Positions 39,498-50,400 of a DNA stretch of 64,000 nucleotides are shown here, piece by piece. A program made the position numbers and the translations under genes. The notes beneath the pieces were generated by a model. That model was not told where the DNA came from. It saw only the letters and a program-made list of their open reading frames with translations, and searched no databases. The DNA comes from Bathymodiolus thermophilus thioautotrophic gill symbiont (GTDB lineage Bacteria; Pseudomonadota; Gammaproteobacteria; PS1; Pseudothioglobaceae). The stretch lies in the NCBI RefSeq assembly GCF_003711265.1, contig NZ_CP024634.1, positions 1,674,001 to 1,738,000 on the forward strand, read 5' to 3'. Each line of letters begins with the position of its first letter. The first letter of the stretch is position 1.

Positions 39498-40348
39498 TTT
39501 TTTCTAGCCCTTGGGTGACATTTGTCATATACTTTACTCAATTCCAAAAAATCTAAATGGGTGTAAACTTGTGTAGATTTAATGCTTTTATGTCCTAAAA
39601 ATTCTTGCACACTGCGCAAATCATGACTGGATTGCAAAAAATGCGTGGCTGCTGCATGACGCAACATGTGAGGATATACATTAATTTTAATGCCAACCTC
39701 TAAGGCGCGCTTTTTCACCATATCTTGCACCCAGCGCACACTCAATCGCTGGCCATTCTGATTAACAAACACCGCTTTATCAGTGTGTTTAGACTTTTTT
39801 AAATATCGACTTAAAACTTGATAAGATTCTGTACCAATCGGCGTGGTGCGCATTTTTCCACCTTTGCCAAGTACGGTTAAAAATTCTGCGTCAATGTCGT
39901 TCATATTTAACCCAACCAATTCCGACACTCGCAATCCGCAAGAATACAAAAGTTCAATTATTGCCGCATTTCTTAACACCAAGCACTCGCCAGAATGCGG
40001 TTTTGCCATTAATTTAAATTGCTCGTAACTCAGTATATTGGGTAATTTTTTTGTGGTTTTTGGCGTTTGTATTTTACCAATATCGTGCTCTAAAAACTTA
40101 AAAAAACTACGAATGGAAGACATGCAGCGACTTATACTACTAGGGTTTATACCATTATGATATAAGCGCATTGAAAATAAATTGAGCTGCTCGGCAGTAA
40201 CCGCCTCCCATTGATGAATATTTTCTTCTAATAAAAAATCACTTAATTTATGCAAATCACGGGCGTAAGCATTCTGCGTGTGTGGCGAATAATGCCTAAC
40301 ATTTTTTAAAAAATGCATAAAGTGCTTGATTTTTCTTGTTTCGACCAT
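39494..40348 (-). CDS. xerC: Tyrosine recombinase XerC
   Basis: 284 aa from MVETRKIKHFMHFLK; the open frame reaches 22 codons further but that part is unlike the family. N-terminal SAM-like core-binding domain, then the catalytic domain with Arg in SCGLRVSELVGL, Lys in LGKGGKMRTTP, HMLRH, LGHKSIKS and the nucleophile in TQVYTHLD. Resolves chromosome dimers at dif with XerD. Heads an operon with tsaC-hemF-tusA, divergent from htpG. Confidence 0.92.
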   Translation of the reverse strand: MVETRKIKHFMHFLKNVRHYSPHTQNAYARDLHKLSDFLLEENIHQWEAVTAEQLNLFSMRLYHNGINPSSISRCMSSIRSFFKFLEHDIGKIQTPKTTKKLPNILSYEQFKLMAKPHSGECLVLRNAAIIELLYSCGLRVSELVGLNMNDIDAEFLTVLGKGGKMRTTPIGTESYQVLSRYLKKSKHTDKAVFVNQNGQRLSVRWVQDMVKKRALEVGIKINVYPHMLRHAAATHFLQSSHDLRSVQEFLGHKSIKSTQVYTHLDFLELSKVYDKCHPRARKK

Positions 40349-40384
40349 ATTAATGTATTTTACATATAAACTAGGAATAAAAAA

Positions 40385-42235
40385 ATGGCAGATAAACAAA
40401 CACATTCGTTTCAAACAGAAGTTTCACAATTATTAGATTTAATGATTCACTCTTTGTATTCCAATAAAGAGATTTTCTTAAGAGAGTTAGTGTCAAATGC
40501 CTCCGATGCAATTGATAAACTTAAATTTGAGACACTTGCAGATGACTCTTTGGTTGAAGGCAAAGAAAATTTAGCCGTCTATATTGAAGTTGATAAGGAC
40601 AAAAAAACCATCACCATTAGCGACAATGGCATTGGTATGACAGAATCCGAAGTAAACAAAAACATCGGCACTATTGCCAATTCTGGCACTAAAAAATTCC
40701 TCAAAGGCTTAGATGAAAAACAAGCACAAGACTCCAATCTTATTGGCCAATTTGGTGTCGGCTTTTACTCCGCCTTTATCGTGGCTGACAAAGTCACATT
40801 AACCACTAGAAAAGCAGGCTCTAAAAACAAAAAAGGCACACAATGGACATCAAATGGCAAGGGTAAATACTCTACTGAAAAAGTTGATTGCCCCGAATTT
40901 GGCACCTCTGTCACTCTGCATATCAAAGAAGATGAAGCCGAGTTTTTAGATGAACATCGCCTACGCGGCATTATCAGTAAATATTCTGACCATATTACTG
41001 TGCCTATTATGATGATTAAACCCTCAGAAGACAGCAAAGAAATCGAATATGAAGCGGTTAATAAGGCCAATGCTTTTTGGACACAAGACAAAGCGGGGCT
41101 TAAGCAAGAAGATTACGACGAATTTTATAAGTCACTCACTTTTGATTTTGAAGCGCCCCTCACGCAATTACACAATCGTGTTGAAGGCAAATTGGACTAC
41201 ACTTCCCTGCTTTATATTCCGTCAAAAGCGCCCTTTGATATGTGGGAACCTAAGCGTAAAGGCGGCATTAAACTATACGCCAAGCGTGTCTTTATTATGG
41301 AAGACAACGAATCTTTGATGCCACTTTATCTGCGTTTTGTCAAAGGTGTGATTGATACCGCTGACTTATCGCTAAATGTCTCAAGGGAGATTTTGCAAGG
41401 CAATAAAGTGGTTGACACTATTCGTAAAGCCTCAGTGAGTCGCATTTTAAAAGAATTGGAAAAAATGGCAAAAAACCAGCCAGAAAAATACGCCACTTTT
41501 TGGAAAGAATTTGGCATGGTAATGAAAGAAGGTGTGGTTGAAGATTTTTCTAACAAAGATAAAATCGCCAAACTACTGCGTTTTGCCACCAATAAAAGTG
41601 ACGATGCCACGCAAACAGCCACCCTTGAATGCTATGTTAAGAGCATGCAAAAAGACCAAAAAGCCATTTATTACCTCACCGCTGAAACTTATGAAAGCGC
41701 CAAAGGTTCGCCACACCTAGAAGTATTCAATAAAAAGGACATTGAAGTCCTACTACTTTCCGATCGTGTTGATGAATGGATGGTGAGTAATTTTGGAGAA
41801 TTTGAAGGTGTGCCGTTTAAGTCAATTGCCAAAGGTGATTTAGAAGATTTAGACTCTAAAGAAGACAAAGAAGAAAAAGAAAAAGTGTCTAAAGACTACG
41901 AGCAAGTCATCGAAAAACTCAACAAAATCCTTGAACCACAAGTCAAAGAAGTAAAAATCTCCAGTCGCCTTAGCGAATCCCCTTCTTGCCTAGTGGCTGA
42001 TGAAAACGAGATGGGGGGCAACATGGAACGCATCATGAAATCCCTAGGTCAAGATATCCCAGACACTAAACCCATTCTTGAAATCAATCCAACACACCCA
42101 TTGGTAGAAAAACTCAAAACCAAAATTGATGAAGATTTGGCCAAGGTTTTATTTGACCAAGCCGTCCTCAGTGAAGGTGGGCAACTAAAAGACCCTGCTG
42201 AGTTTGTCAAACGCATGAACAAATTGATAAACTAA
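40385..42235 (+). CDS. htpG: Chaperone HtpG (Hsp90)
   Basis: 616 aa. GHKL ATP-binding domain with LVSNASDAIDKL, DNGIGMTESEV, GTIANSGTKKF and GQFGVGFYSAF; middle domain with GVIDTADLSLNVSRE; C-terminal dimerisation domain ending EFVKRMNKLIN. AGGAA precedes the start. The linker region EDKEEKEKVSKDYEQ is charged as in bacterial HtpG. It is followed by a strong terminator. Confidence 0.97.
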   Translation: MADKQTHSFQTEVSQLLDLMIHSLYSNKEIFLRELVSNASDAIDKLKFETLADDSLVEGKENLAVYIEVDKDKKTITISDNGIGMTESEVNKNIGTIANSGTKKFLKGLDEKQAQDSNLIGQFGVGFYSAFIVADKVTLTTRKAGSKNKKGTQWTSNGKGKYSTEKVDCPEFGTSVTLHIKEDEAEFLDEHRLRGIISKYSDHITVPIMMIKPSEDSKEIEYEAVNKANAFWTQDKAGLKQEDYDEFYKSLTFDFEAPLTQLHNRVEGKLDYTSLLYIPSKAPFDMWEPKRKGGIKLYAKRVFIMEDNESLMPLYLRFVKGVIDTADLSLNVSREILQGNKVVDTIRKASVSRILKELEKMAKNQPEKYATFWKEFGMVMKEGVVEDFSNKDKIAKLLRFATNKSDDATQTATLECYVKSMQKDQKAIYYLTAETYESAKGSPHLEVFNKKDIEVLLLSDRVDEWMVSNFGEFEGVPFKSIAKGDLEDLDSKEDKEEKEKVSKDYEQVIEKLNKILEPQVKEVKISSRLSESPSCLVADENEMGGNMERIMKSLGQDIPDTKPILEINPTHPLVEKLKTKIDEDLAKVLFDQAVLSEGGQLKDPAEFVKRMNKLIN

Positions 42236-42262
42236 CCCTATCAACAGTTCAAGTTTGTAAAC

Positions 42263-42297
42263 CAAAAAAAAAGCCCGATAATTTCGGGCTTTTTTTA
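42263..42297. terminator. Terminator after htpG
   Basis: AAAAAAGCCCGA, loop TAAT, TTCGGGCTTTTTT. A close relative of this hairpin, with the preceding AAGTTTGTAAACC-like stretch, recurs at 45655. Confidence 0.92.
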
Positions 42298-42385
42298 TAC
42301 CCCATACTCTATTAGAACTTTCAGCGGAAGGTGCTTTTAATAGCATTACTGTGATCTTTAATAAAGTGGTCTTGGTATTTGACAC

Positions 42386-42434
42386 TGAACTTAAGGCAAC
42401 CTTTTTGTTTGGTTTATTTTTGCAAATAGTATAA
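42386..42434. mobile_element. Family B mini-element end
   Basis: TTTGGTTTATTTTTGCAAATAGTATAAC resembles the right end of family B. Nothing else is seen in the 42298-42519 gap apart from AT-rich promoter-like DNA. Confidence 0.45.
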
Positions 42435-42519
42435 CGCAAGCCTCAAATAATTAAAGTTATTTTTTGTAAAAAAATGATTTAAAATGCAATAACACTTATA
42501 CAAAAAAAGACAATAAATC

Positions 42520-42927
42520 ATGAATAAATCAATCGTAGTCAATGATCAAAAAATATTTGAAGAGCTCATGAAAACAAGTGTATCTACCCCAGAATCTGCT
42601 GCATCTGTAAATTATTTAGCTTGGCTAGAGGGAGAGCTTGACCAAGACGGAAGCTTATTTATACGCTTTAAAGAAAAAACGGTTGGCATTGCTTTATCTG
42701 GTAGGATACTATCATATGTTAGTACCGTGGGAGCGGAAACAACATTACCTCCCTCACCCAATATAAACGCATACGCCTTAATCGGTATGATTGACATGGA
42801 TAACAAATTTGGCTTTGCACTTTATTTAACCTCTAATGGGATCGCACCCATCTCTTCATTTCAACTTTCATTTGAAGTAGGACAAGGGGTTTTAACATAC
42901 GCTGGCACTTTATCAAAAAAACAATAA
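42520..42927 (+). CDS. Hypothetical protein, 135 aa
   Basis: No signal peptide or membrane segment. A helix-prone N-terminus (NDQKIFEELMKTSVS) is followed by alternating beta-type segments, WLEGELDQDGSLFIRFKEK, TVGIALSGRILSYVS and YALIGMIDMDNKFGFALYL. I do not recognise it. It stands alone between mini-element remnants with its own AT-rich upstream region. Codon use looks coding, so expression is likely, but no role can be given. Confidence 0.6.
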   Translation: MNKSIVVNDQKIFEELMKTSVSTPESAASVNYLAWLEGELDQDGSLFIRFKEKTVGIALSGRILSYVSTVGAETTLPPSPNINAYALIGMIDMDNKFGFALYLTSNGIAPISSFQLSFEVGQGVLTYAGTLSKKQ

Positions 42928-43478
42928 GCATTTCAACCATTGCGGTAATGGCAGAAGTTAATACTGTTTTTTGCACTCTCTATCTTTAAGCCAGAGCATT
43001 ATTATGTTCATTGTATCGTCAGGGGTAACCCATAAAACCACGATAAGATTTAGTTGTATACAACTGTCTCTTGTATTTTTACCTAACAAACAAAATAATT
43101 TTTGATTAAAATCATTGCTTAACAGGGGCTTATATTTACAACCCTGTTAATAGACAAGGTTAAATTTTTTTTTACCAATAAAGTTACCGTAAAACCAAAC
43201 CTTTGATCAGTATAAGGCCTTTGTGGAAATATAAATAATCTACTTTTACCCACTTGAAAAAAATTAAAAATAGTCTTAAGTCTTGTTGTATCAAGAATAA
43301 GACGGAATTTAAAAAAATACCAAGTTGTCCAAAAGTAGAGGATTGTCAATTATTTATATTTATGCACTAAATAACTCAATAAAGACACAAACTTGAAAAC
43401 AGCATAAGCGTATAATGCGTATGCTTTTGTCAAAAAATAGCACCCTAAACATAAATAAAATAATAAAGGAATGAAAAA
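42928..43478. other. Gap with degenerate family A element at 43215-43366
   Basis: AAGGCCTTTGTGGAAATATAAATAAT at the left and ATTATTTATATTTATGCAC at the right mark an old family A copy. AAAGGAATGAAAAAATG near 43465-43481 supplies the ribosome site of the next gene. Nothing else recognised. Confidence 0.6.
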
Positions 43479-45566
43479 ATGAAAAAAATACTGTTATTAG
43501 TGCTTTTAAGCATTGGATTGAATACTGGCATACTTGCCAATGATATTGATGATTATAAGAAAGCGTGTAGCTTAAATAGTGACACTGATTGTTTTCGTCT
43601 TGGAGATATGTACAAGAACGGTGTGAGCGTTAAGCAGAATGATTTTAAGGCAGTGAAATTTTATCAAAAGGCGTGTGACTTAGATAGTGGTCGCGGTTGT
43701 TTTAATCTTGGAGTTATGCACAAGAATGGTACAGGCGTCAGGCAAAGTAACCTTAAAGCAGTGAAATATTATCAAAAAGCATGTGACTTAAAGAATGGCT
43801 CTAGTTGCTTTAGTCTTGGAGCCACATATCTAAATGGCACAGGCGTTAAGGTCAACAACCTTGAAGCGGTGAAATATTATCAAAAAGCATGTGGTTTAAA
43901 TGTTGGTAACGGTTGCTTTAAACTTGGTGTTATATACAAGGAAGGCACAGGCGTTAGAAAAAATAACCGCAAAACAGTAAGATTTTATCAAAAGGCATGT
44001 AGCCTGAATGTTGGTGACGGTTGTCTCAATCTTGCTACTATGTATAAAGATGGCGTGGGCATTAAGAAAAATAGTTCTAAGGCAGTAGGATTTTATCAAA
44101 AGGCATGTGGTTTAGACAATGGTAACGGTTGCTTTAATCTTGGTACCATGTATAAGGATGGCGCAGGCATTAAGCAAAGTAGCCTTAAAGCAGTAAAATT
44201 TTATCAAAAGGCGTGTAATTTAGACAGTGGTAACGGTTGTTATAATCTTGGCTCTATGTATGAAGACGGCACAGGTGTTAAGCAAAGCAAATCTAAGATG
44301 ATAAAATACTATCAAAAGGCGTGTAACTTAGACAATGGTAACGGTTGTTTTAGTCTCGGCGTTATATATAAGAATGACTCAAATGGCAAGCAAAGTGATT
44401 TTAAAGCAGCAAAATATTATCAGCAAGCGTGTAGTTTGGGCAATAGTAGTGGTTGTTTGAATCTTGGTGTTATGCACGAGAATGGTACAGGCGCTAAGAA
44501 AAGTAATTTTAAAGCGGCGGAATACTATCAAAAGGCATGTGATTTAAATGCTGGCGACGGTTGTTTCAACCTTGGTGTTATGTATAAAGATGGCACAGGT
44601 GTTAAGCAAAGCAACTTAAAGGTAGTAGAATACTGGCACAAGGCGTGTGACTTAAAGAATGGTATCGGCTGTTCTAATCTCGGCGTCATGTTTAAAAATG
44701 GCTCAGGCGTTAAGCAAAGTAACCTTAAAGCAATGGAGTACTACCAAAAGTCATGCGATTTAGACAATGGTCTCGGTTGCTTTAACCTTGGTGTTATACA
44801 AGCTTATAGCAAAGATGTTAAGAAAAATAGTTTTAGAATAGTAGAAAGTTATCAAAAAGCATGTAAATTAAATGCCAGTCAAGGTTGCTTTAACCTTGGT
44901 GTTATGTATAAAGAGGGTGAAAGCGGTGTTAGACAAAGCGACTCTAAAGCAGTAGAATTTTATCAAAAAGCATGTGATTTGGACAGTGGCCTTGGTTGTT
45001 CCAATCTTGGTGCCATGTATAAGGATGGTACGGGTGCTGAGCAAAGCAACACTAAAGCAGTTAAATACTATCAAAAAGCATGTGGTCTAAACACTGGTCT
45101 TGGTTGCTCTAACCTTGGCACTATGTATAAAGACGGCACAGGTGTTAAGAAAAGCACTTCTAAGGCGGTAGGATACTATCAAAAGGCATGTGGCTTAAAT
45201 ACTGGCCTTGGTTGCGTTAATCTTGGGCTAATGTATAAGAATGGCACAGGTGTTAAGAAAAGCAATTCTAAAGCGGTAAAATACTATCGAGCAGCGTGTA
45301 GTTTGAATGATGGCAACGGTTGTACAAATCTTGGAATTATGTATGGCAGCGGCGCAGGCATTGGGCAAAGTAATTTTAAAGCGGTAGAATATTGGCAAAG
45401 AGCGTGTGATTTGAACGCTGTCAATGGTTGCAACATCCTTGGGTTCGCGTATGAAAACGGTAAAAATGTTAAACAAAGCCGTTCTCAATCTTTAAAATAT
45501 TATGGAAAATCTTGCGATTTAAAATCACAATTAGGTTGCAGAAAATACGCTGAATTGAATCAATAA
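43479..45566 (+). CDS. Secreted cysteine-paired Sel1-repeat (Hcp-like) protein
   Basis: 695 aa. Signal peptide MKKILLLVLLSIGLNTGILA. The rest is about 18-19 helical Sel1 repeats of ~36 aa, consensus YYQKACDLNNGNGCFNLGVM then YKDGTGVKQSNLKAVK. Each repeat carries two cysteines eight apart (AC x7 C), 19 pairs in all, as in Helicobacter cysteine-rich proteins where each pair forms a disulfide. It should be a periplasmic or exported solenoid for protein binding. No catalytic motif. Monocistronic between its own start signals and a terminator. Confidence 0.88.
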   Translation: MKKILLLVLLSIGLNTGILANDIDDYKKACSLNSDTDCFRLGDMYKNGVSVKQNDFKAVKFYQKACDLDSGRGCFNLGVMHKNGTGVRQSNLKAVKYYQKACDLKNGSSCFSLGATYLNGTGVKVNNLEAVKYYQKACGLNVGNGCFKLGVIYKEGTGVRKNNRKTVRFYQKACSLNVGDGCLNLATMYKDGVGIKKNSSKAVGFYQKACGLDNGNGCFNLGTMYKDGAGIKQSSLKAVKFYQKACNLDSGNGCYNLGSMYEDGTGVKQSKSKMIKYYQKACNLDNGNGCFSLGVIYKNDSNGKQSDFKAAKYYQQACSLGNSSGCLNLGVMHENGTGAKKSNFKAAEYYQKACDLNAGDGCFNLGVMYKDGTGVKQSNLKVVEYWHKACDLKNGIGCSNLGVMFKNGSGVKQSNLKAMEYYQKSCDLDNGLGCFNLGVIQAYSKDVKKNSFRIVESYQKACKLNASQGCFNLGVMYKEGESGVRQSDSKAVEFYQKACDLDSGLGCSNLGAMYKDGTGAEQSNTKAVKYYQKACGLNTGLGCSNLGTMYKDGTGVKKSTSKAVGYYQKACGLNTGLGCVNLGLMYKNGTGVKKSNSKAVKYYRAACSLNDGNGCTNLGIMYGSGAGIGQSNFKAVEYWQRACDLNAVNGCNILGFAYENGKNVKQSRSQSLKYYGKSCDLKSQLGCRKYAELNQ

Positions 45567-45590
45567 TTCAAAGAAGTTTGATATAAAAGA

Positions 45591-45621
45591 TGCTATCTTA
45601 AAAAGGATAGCATTTTTTTTA
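45591..45621 (+). terminator. Terminator after the Sel1 gene
   Basis: TGCTATC, loop, GATAGCA followed by eight T, 25 bp after the stop. Confidence 0.88.
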
Positions 45622-45654
45622 TTGACTGTCGAAATTTTAAGTTTATAAACCTAT

Positions 45655-45684
45655 AAAAAAGTCCGATAATCTCGGGCTTTTTTA
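45655..45684. terminator. Second terminator, related to the one after htpG
   Basis: AAAAAAGTCCGA TAAT CTCGGGCTTTTTT; similar sequence and flanks to 42263-42297. Confidence 0.75.
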
Positions 45685-45726
45685 TTGCGCCATCCATTAT
45701 TGAACAATAATGCTATTTAAGCCCTT

Positions 45727-45766
45727 GCATTAAACATGGATATCAATATTCAACCATGTCTAATGC
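45727..45766. repeat. Short palindrome before the IS
   Basis: GCATTAAACATGG and CCATGTCTAATGC face each other across 14 bases. It is preceded by AAGCCCTTGCATTAAAC, like the end of the defective IS at 30431. Confidence 0.5.
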
Positions 45767-45780
45767 AGAAATCTCTAGTT

Positions 45781-47289
45781 AGTCAACCCTTAAAAACCAC
45801 ACAACAATTTGATTTATAACAATAAAAAATCAAATACCCATAGACAAATCAACCAACTTTTGGTATAACAACACTCTTTTACTGGTCGTTTTACCTAAAA
45901 AATATGCTAACCGAATCCTTACCAATATCCACCCAAAACAATTTATTCCATTCAGAGCTTTTTAATCAATTAGACATCAAAGACCCACTCATTACACTAT
46001 CTCACGCCATAGACTGGCAAGTTTTCAATGATGCCTTCACCAAGCACTATTGCCTTAACAATGGCAGACCCTCAAAACCCATTCGCCTAATGGTAGGCTT
46101 GCTTATCCTCAAACAGTTAGAGAATCTATCAGATGAAGCCGTTGTTATGCAGTTTAAAAGAAACCCGTATTACCAATACTTTTGTGGTCACAGTGCTTAT
46201 ATTGCTGATGTACCTTGTAACGCCACTGAGTTAGTGCATTTCAGAAAACGCATTGGCGTTAAAGGTTTTAATCTTATCTTTAAAATGAGCGTTGAGTTAC
46301 ACGGTAAAAAAGCACAAGAGTCAACTGTGTTAATTGACACCACCGTTCAAGAGAAAAACATCACTTATCCTACTGACGCCAAACTGGCAATTAAGATAAT
46401 TAATCGCTTAAACAAACTGGCAAAACAACACGGCATCAAACAGCGAAGAACTTATGTCAAAGAAGTTAAAAACTGTCGCCTTAGCATTCGCCACTTTCGC
46501 CATGTCAAAAAGCGTGCCAAAGCCAAAAAAGCCCTTAAAAGACTCAGAACCATTGCCAACAAGCTTATCCGTGAACTACAACGCAAACTTCCAACTCATT
46601 CTTTGTTTGAAATCTATCAAAAAGACTTCTTGTTCTACCAAAAAGTGCTCGCTCAACAACCTGGAGACAAAAACAAAATTTACGCCCTACATGAGCCCGA
46701 TGTTTATGTTATTGCCAAAGGCAAAGACCATAAGAAATATGAATATGGCAACAAAGTTTCAATCGTCTCTACCAAAGACAGTAACATTATCGTTGGCGTG
46801 GCAAGTCATAAAACAAACATTCATGATTCAAAAACACTAGATACAGCCATTGCTCACGCTAACGCCAATCGTATCAAGCCCATTCAGAAGGCAGTATGTG
46901 ATAGAGGGTATGTGGGTGCAAAAGAAGTACTAGGGGCTGAAATCATCTTACCTAAAAAGCCCCTGAAACGAGACAGCCGTTACCAACGAGATAAAAAGCG
47001 TAAGTTGTGTAAAAGACGAGCAGCAATAGAACCTATCATTGGACATCTTAAAGCAGATTTTAGATTGTCTAGGAATTTACTCAAAGGGCAAGTTGGTGAT
47101 GAGATTAATGTTTTAATGGCTGCTATAGCGTGGAATTTGAAAAAGTGGCTGATTGCCACTGTTATTTTTTTGTCTTTGCAAAAAATTGGTTTGTTTTTTG
47201 TGAAAAGGGCGAGGATTTTGTGTGTTATTGTTTGAAAACTGGTTTGGTTGATTAGGGGTGGTGGGGTTTGGGGTTTTTAAGGGTTGACT
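45781..47289 (+). mobile_element. Complete insertion sequence, 1,509 bp
   Basis: Perfect 18-bp inverted ends AGTCAACCCTTAAAAACC, flanked by AGTT at 45777-45780 and 47290-47293, a 4-bp target duplication. It carries one full transposase. Intact ends, target duplication and gene suggest recent and possibly active insertion. Confidence 0.88.
45904..47235 (+). CDS. DDE transposase, IS5/IS1182-like
   Basis: 443 aa. N-terminal DUF772-type region (GRPSKPIRLMVGLLILKQL, FKRNPYYQYFCG, ELVHFRKRIG), then DDE_Tnp_1: first Asp in STVLIDTTVQEKNI, second in AVCDRGYVGA, Glu in CKRRAAIEPIIGHLKADF. A basic insert (RHFRHVKKRAKAKKALKRL) lies between. Length and the 4-bp duplication favour the IS1182-like side; assignment to a named IS is not possible here. 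No premature stops. Confidence 0.9.
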   Translation: MLTESLPISTQNNLFHSELFNQLDIKDPLITLSHAIDWQVFNDAFTKHYCLNNGRPSKPIRLMVGLLILKQLENLSDEAVVMQFKRNPYYQYFCGHSAYIADVPCNATELVHFRKRIGVKGFNLIFKMSVELHGKKAQESTVLIDTTVQEKNITYPTDAKLAIKIINRLNKLAKQHGIKQRRTYVKEVKNCRLSIRHFRHVKKRAKAKKALKRLRTIANKLIRELQRKLPTHSLFEIYQKDFLFYQKVLAQQPGDKNKIYALHEPDVYVIAKGKDHKKYEYGNKVSIVSTKDSNIIVGVASHKTNIHDSKTLDTAIAHANANRIKPIQKAVCDRGYVGAKEVLGAEIILPKKPLKRDSRYQRDKKRKLCKRRAAIEPIIGHLKADFRLSRNLLKGQVGDEINVLMAAIAWNLKKWLIATVIFLSLQKIGLFFVKRARILCVIV

Positions 47290-47488
47290 AGTTAAAAAAA
47301 CACGAGCGTTCATTATATCTGATATAATTAGAACCGTTATAAGTTAAAAATACCGTAACATCATGGTGCTTATTTGATTCAAGGCAATCACTTACCATTC
47401 TCAAATATTATTACAATACTTGGGATGAGAGTGAACACTAGATTGTTTAGCTCATTGTTAGCAAAAGTTTTTTATTCGGAATTTCATT
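47290..47488. other. Gap with family B remnant
   Basis: CAATCACTTACCATTCTCAAATAT and ACACTAGATTGTTTAGCTCATT (about 47366-47465) are diverged family B pieces. The start of the next gene follows without a clear Shine-Dalgarno beyond GGAA at 47479. Confidence 0.4.
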
Positions 47489-50400
47489 ATGAGCACACTT
47501 AATCGATTTATTGCCACCTTATTAACTGTATTTATTTCACAATCCTTTGCCGCTAACACAGCAGTTATAACGAAATTTGAAAGAATAGATGTTAAAACGC
47601 TTCAAATAACCCTTGATCAGGCTGTTCAAGGGTGGGGCGAAACTTCTAATTCAACTAATTCACGAATAACCTACAGATTGCACCAAGGTGAAACTTATTA
47701 TCTTGAAGGGCCTGATTGGATAAAGCCACACTCTTATATGCGCTCTTTTATAACGCCAATTAACCCCATTAACCGATTTTCCACCCAATGGACATGGCAA
47801 AGTGAAGCTGTATTAAAAAAGTTGGATAGCCTCAATATAGATTCTATAAGTATTTATGCATTCTTTCAGGGAGAAAATTCTAACGGTAGGGTACTCGAAA
47901 TAAACAGCACAATAGACCTTATCGATTATCCTTTCACCATCACTACAGATAATCTAACTGTTAACGAAGAAACCCAAACCATTGCCACCCTCACTACCAA
48001 TAAAGATGGCACAACCTTCTCATTAGACGGTAATACTGATAATAACAACCTCTTTAAAATTGAAAACAATGTATTACAATTCAAAAACGCCAACGGTATA
48101 GACTACGAAACTGCCTCATCAAAAATTTACACCATCCATATTAAAGCTAGTAAAACTGGGGTAATCGATATCACCAAAACCCTTACCATTACCCTAACTG
48201 ATGTCAATGACAACGCCCCTACCGAAATTTCTCTAACAGGCGATATCTATCAATACACAGGTATTATTGAAGATAACAAAAGAAAAATATATGACAGGGC
48301 TTTCTCCGACACAGTTGCCACATTAACTACCGCTGATGTCGATACTAACAACACCTTTACTTACACATTGATTGATAATGAAAAAAACACTTTTAAAATT
48401 TCAGAGGATGGTACAAAATTAGAACTTAATGGGGTAGATGTTGACTATGAAACTAATGTCGACAAATCATTCTCTTTTAGTATTAAAGTCAACGATGGTA
48501 ATCATGAATTTATCCAAAACTTTAAACTTGAAATTAAAGATGTGGATGACAATCCCCCCTCAAATATCCTCATCAATACCACTGATATTGCCAATAACAT
48601 CCCTGCTGGTATGCAAGTTGCTTATTTTTCTGCCGTAGATGCAGATACAGTTAGCACGCATATCTTTACCCTTTATGATCTTAATGGCAATGATGGCACT
48701 AATGCTGATAACAACAAATTCACCCTAAGCACAGACGGCAAATTAAGCATTAAAGAAACCGTTAATTTTGCCACTCAAGCACAATATAAACTTTCTATTT
48801 CTGTTGAGGATGGAATTGGCAGAGTAACAAGAAATTTTACTTTGAATGTTATTAAAGGACTTGCTATTACCTCGCCAGCCATTGCCACCGTAATTGAAAA
48901 CACCGACAAAGTTATTACGCTTACTAGCAATAAAAGTAACACAACTTTCGCCATCACAGGCGGCACAGATCAAACCAAATTCACCCTTAACGGCACACAA
49001 CTCACCTTTACAGCCACCGACTTTGAAGCCAGGGCTGATGACAACACCTATGAAGTTGAAATCACTGCCAGTAAAACAGGTGAAACCAATGCCGCTCAAA
49101 CACTAATAGTTACTGTAACCGACCTCAACGATGAAACCCCCAGCAATATTGACTTCGTTGGCTCTAGTAATATCACTGAAAACACTGCCACTGATGCCGA
49201 ATTAGGCACTCTCTCTACCACCGATGCCGATACAGGGGACACCTTTACCTACACCCTAGAAAACAACAGTGCAGCTTATTTTGCCATCGATGGCAACAAA
49301 CTAAAACTCGCCAAAACAGTAGACTACGAAAGCACCAAAACCCTCAATATCACAGTTAAAGTAACCGATGGCAATAATCATTCATTTAGCAAAACCTTTG
49401 ACTTCGCCATTACCGATGCTAACGACATTGCCCCCAGTAACATTCAACTCAGCACTATCACTATCGCCGACAGCACAACAACTGGCACCACCATTGCCAC
49501 CATTACAGCCACCGACACAGATACCACAGGCGAGACTATGGTTTACACCCTCGGCGGTACTGACGCAAACAGTTTCAGCATTAATGGCAGTCAATTAAAA
49601 ATGGCACAGAATGTTGTTTTTGCCACTAAATCCAATTACAGCATTAGCATTACTGCTTCTGATGGTGTAAACACTTCTGTTGCTATGAACTTTACCCTTA
49701 GCGTAAATCAAGACTTTGCCATTACCTCATCAGCCACTGCCACTGCCACCGAAGAAACCGACAAAATCATTAACCTTACCGCCAATAGAACAGACGCAAC
49801 TTTTAACATCACAGGCGGTGCAGATAAAGCCAAATTCACTCTAAATGGCGCAACACTCACCTTTGTCGCTACCGACTTTGAAGCCAGAGCCGATGACAAC
49901 ACTTATGAAGTGGAAATTACTGCCAGCAAAACAGGCGAAGATAACGCTATTCAAACACTAATAGTTACTGTAACCGACCTCAACGATGAAACCCCCAGAA
50001 ATATTGACTTTGTTGGCTCTAGCAATATCATTGAAAACACTGCTATTGGTGCCGAATTAGGCACTCTCTCTGCCACCGATGCTGATACAGGGGACACCTT
50101 TACCTACACCCTAGAAAACAACAGTGCGGCTTATTTTGCCATCGATGGCAACAAACTAAAACTCGCCAAAACAGTAGACTACGAAAGCACCAAAACCCTC
50201 AATATCACAGTTAAAGTAACCGATGGCAATAATCATTCACTTAGCAAAACCTTTGACTTCGCCATTACCGATGCTAACGATATCACCCCTAGCAACATTC
50301 AACTCAGCGCCACCACTATCGCCGACAGCACAACAACTGGCACCACCATTGCCATCATCACAGCCACCGACACAGATACCACAGGCGAGACTATGGTTTA

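Noticed and set aside
42941-43140. Gene in the 42928-43200 gap
   Set aside because: No frame with coding character or ribosome site; only AT-rich sequence.
48743-49099. Several frames antisense to the cadherin repeats
   Set aside because: Low-complexity shadows of repetitive coding sequence; repeated because the sense gene is repeated.
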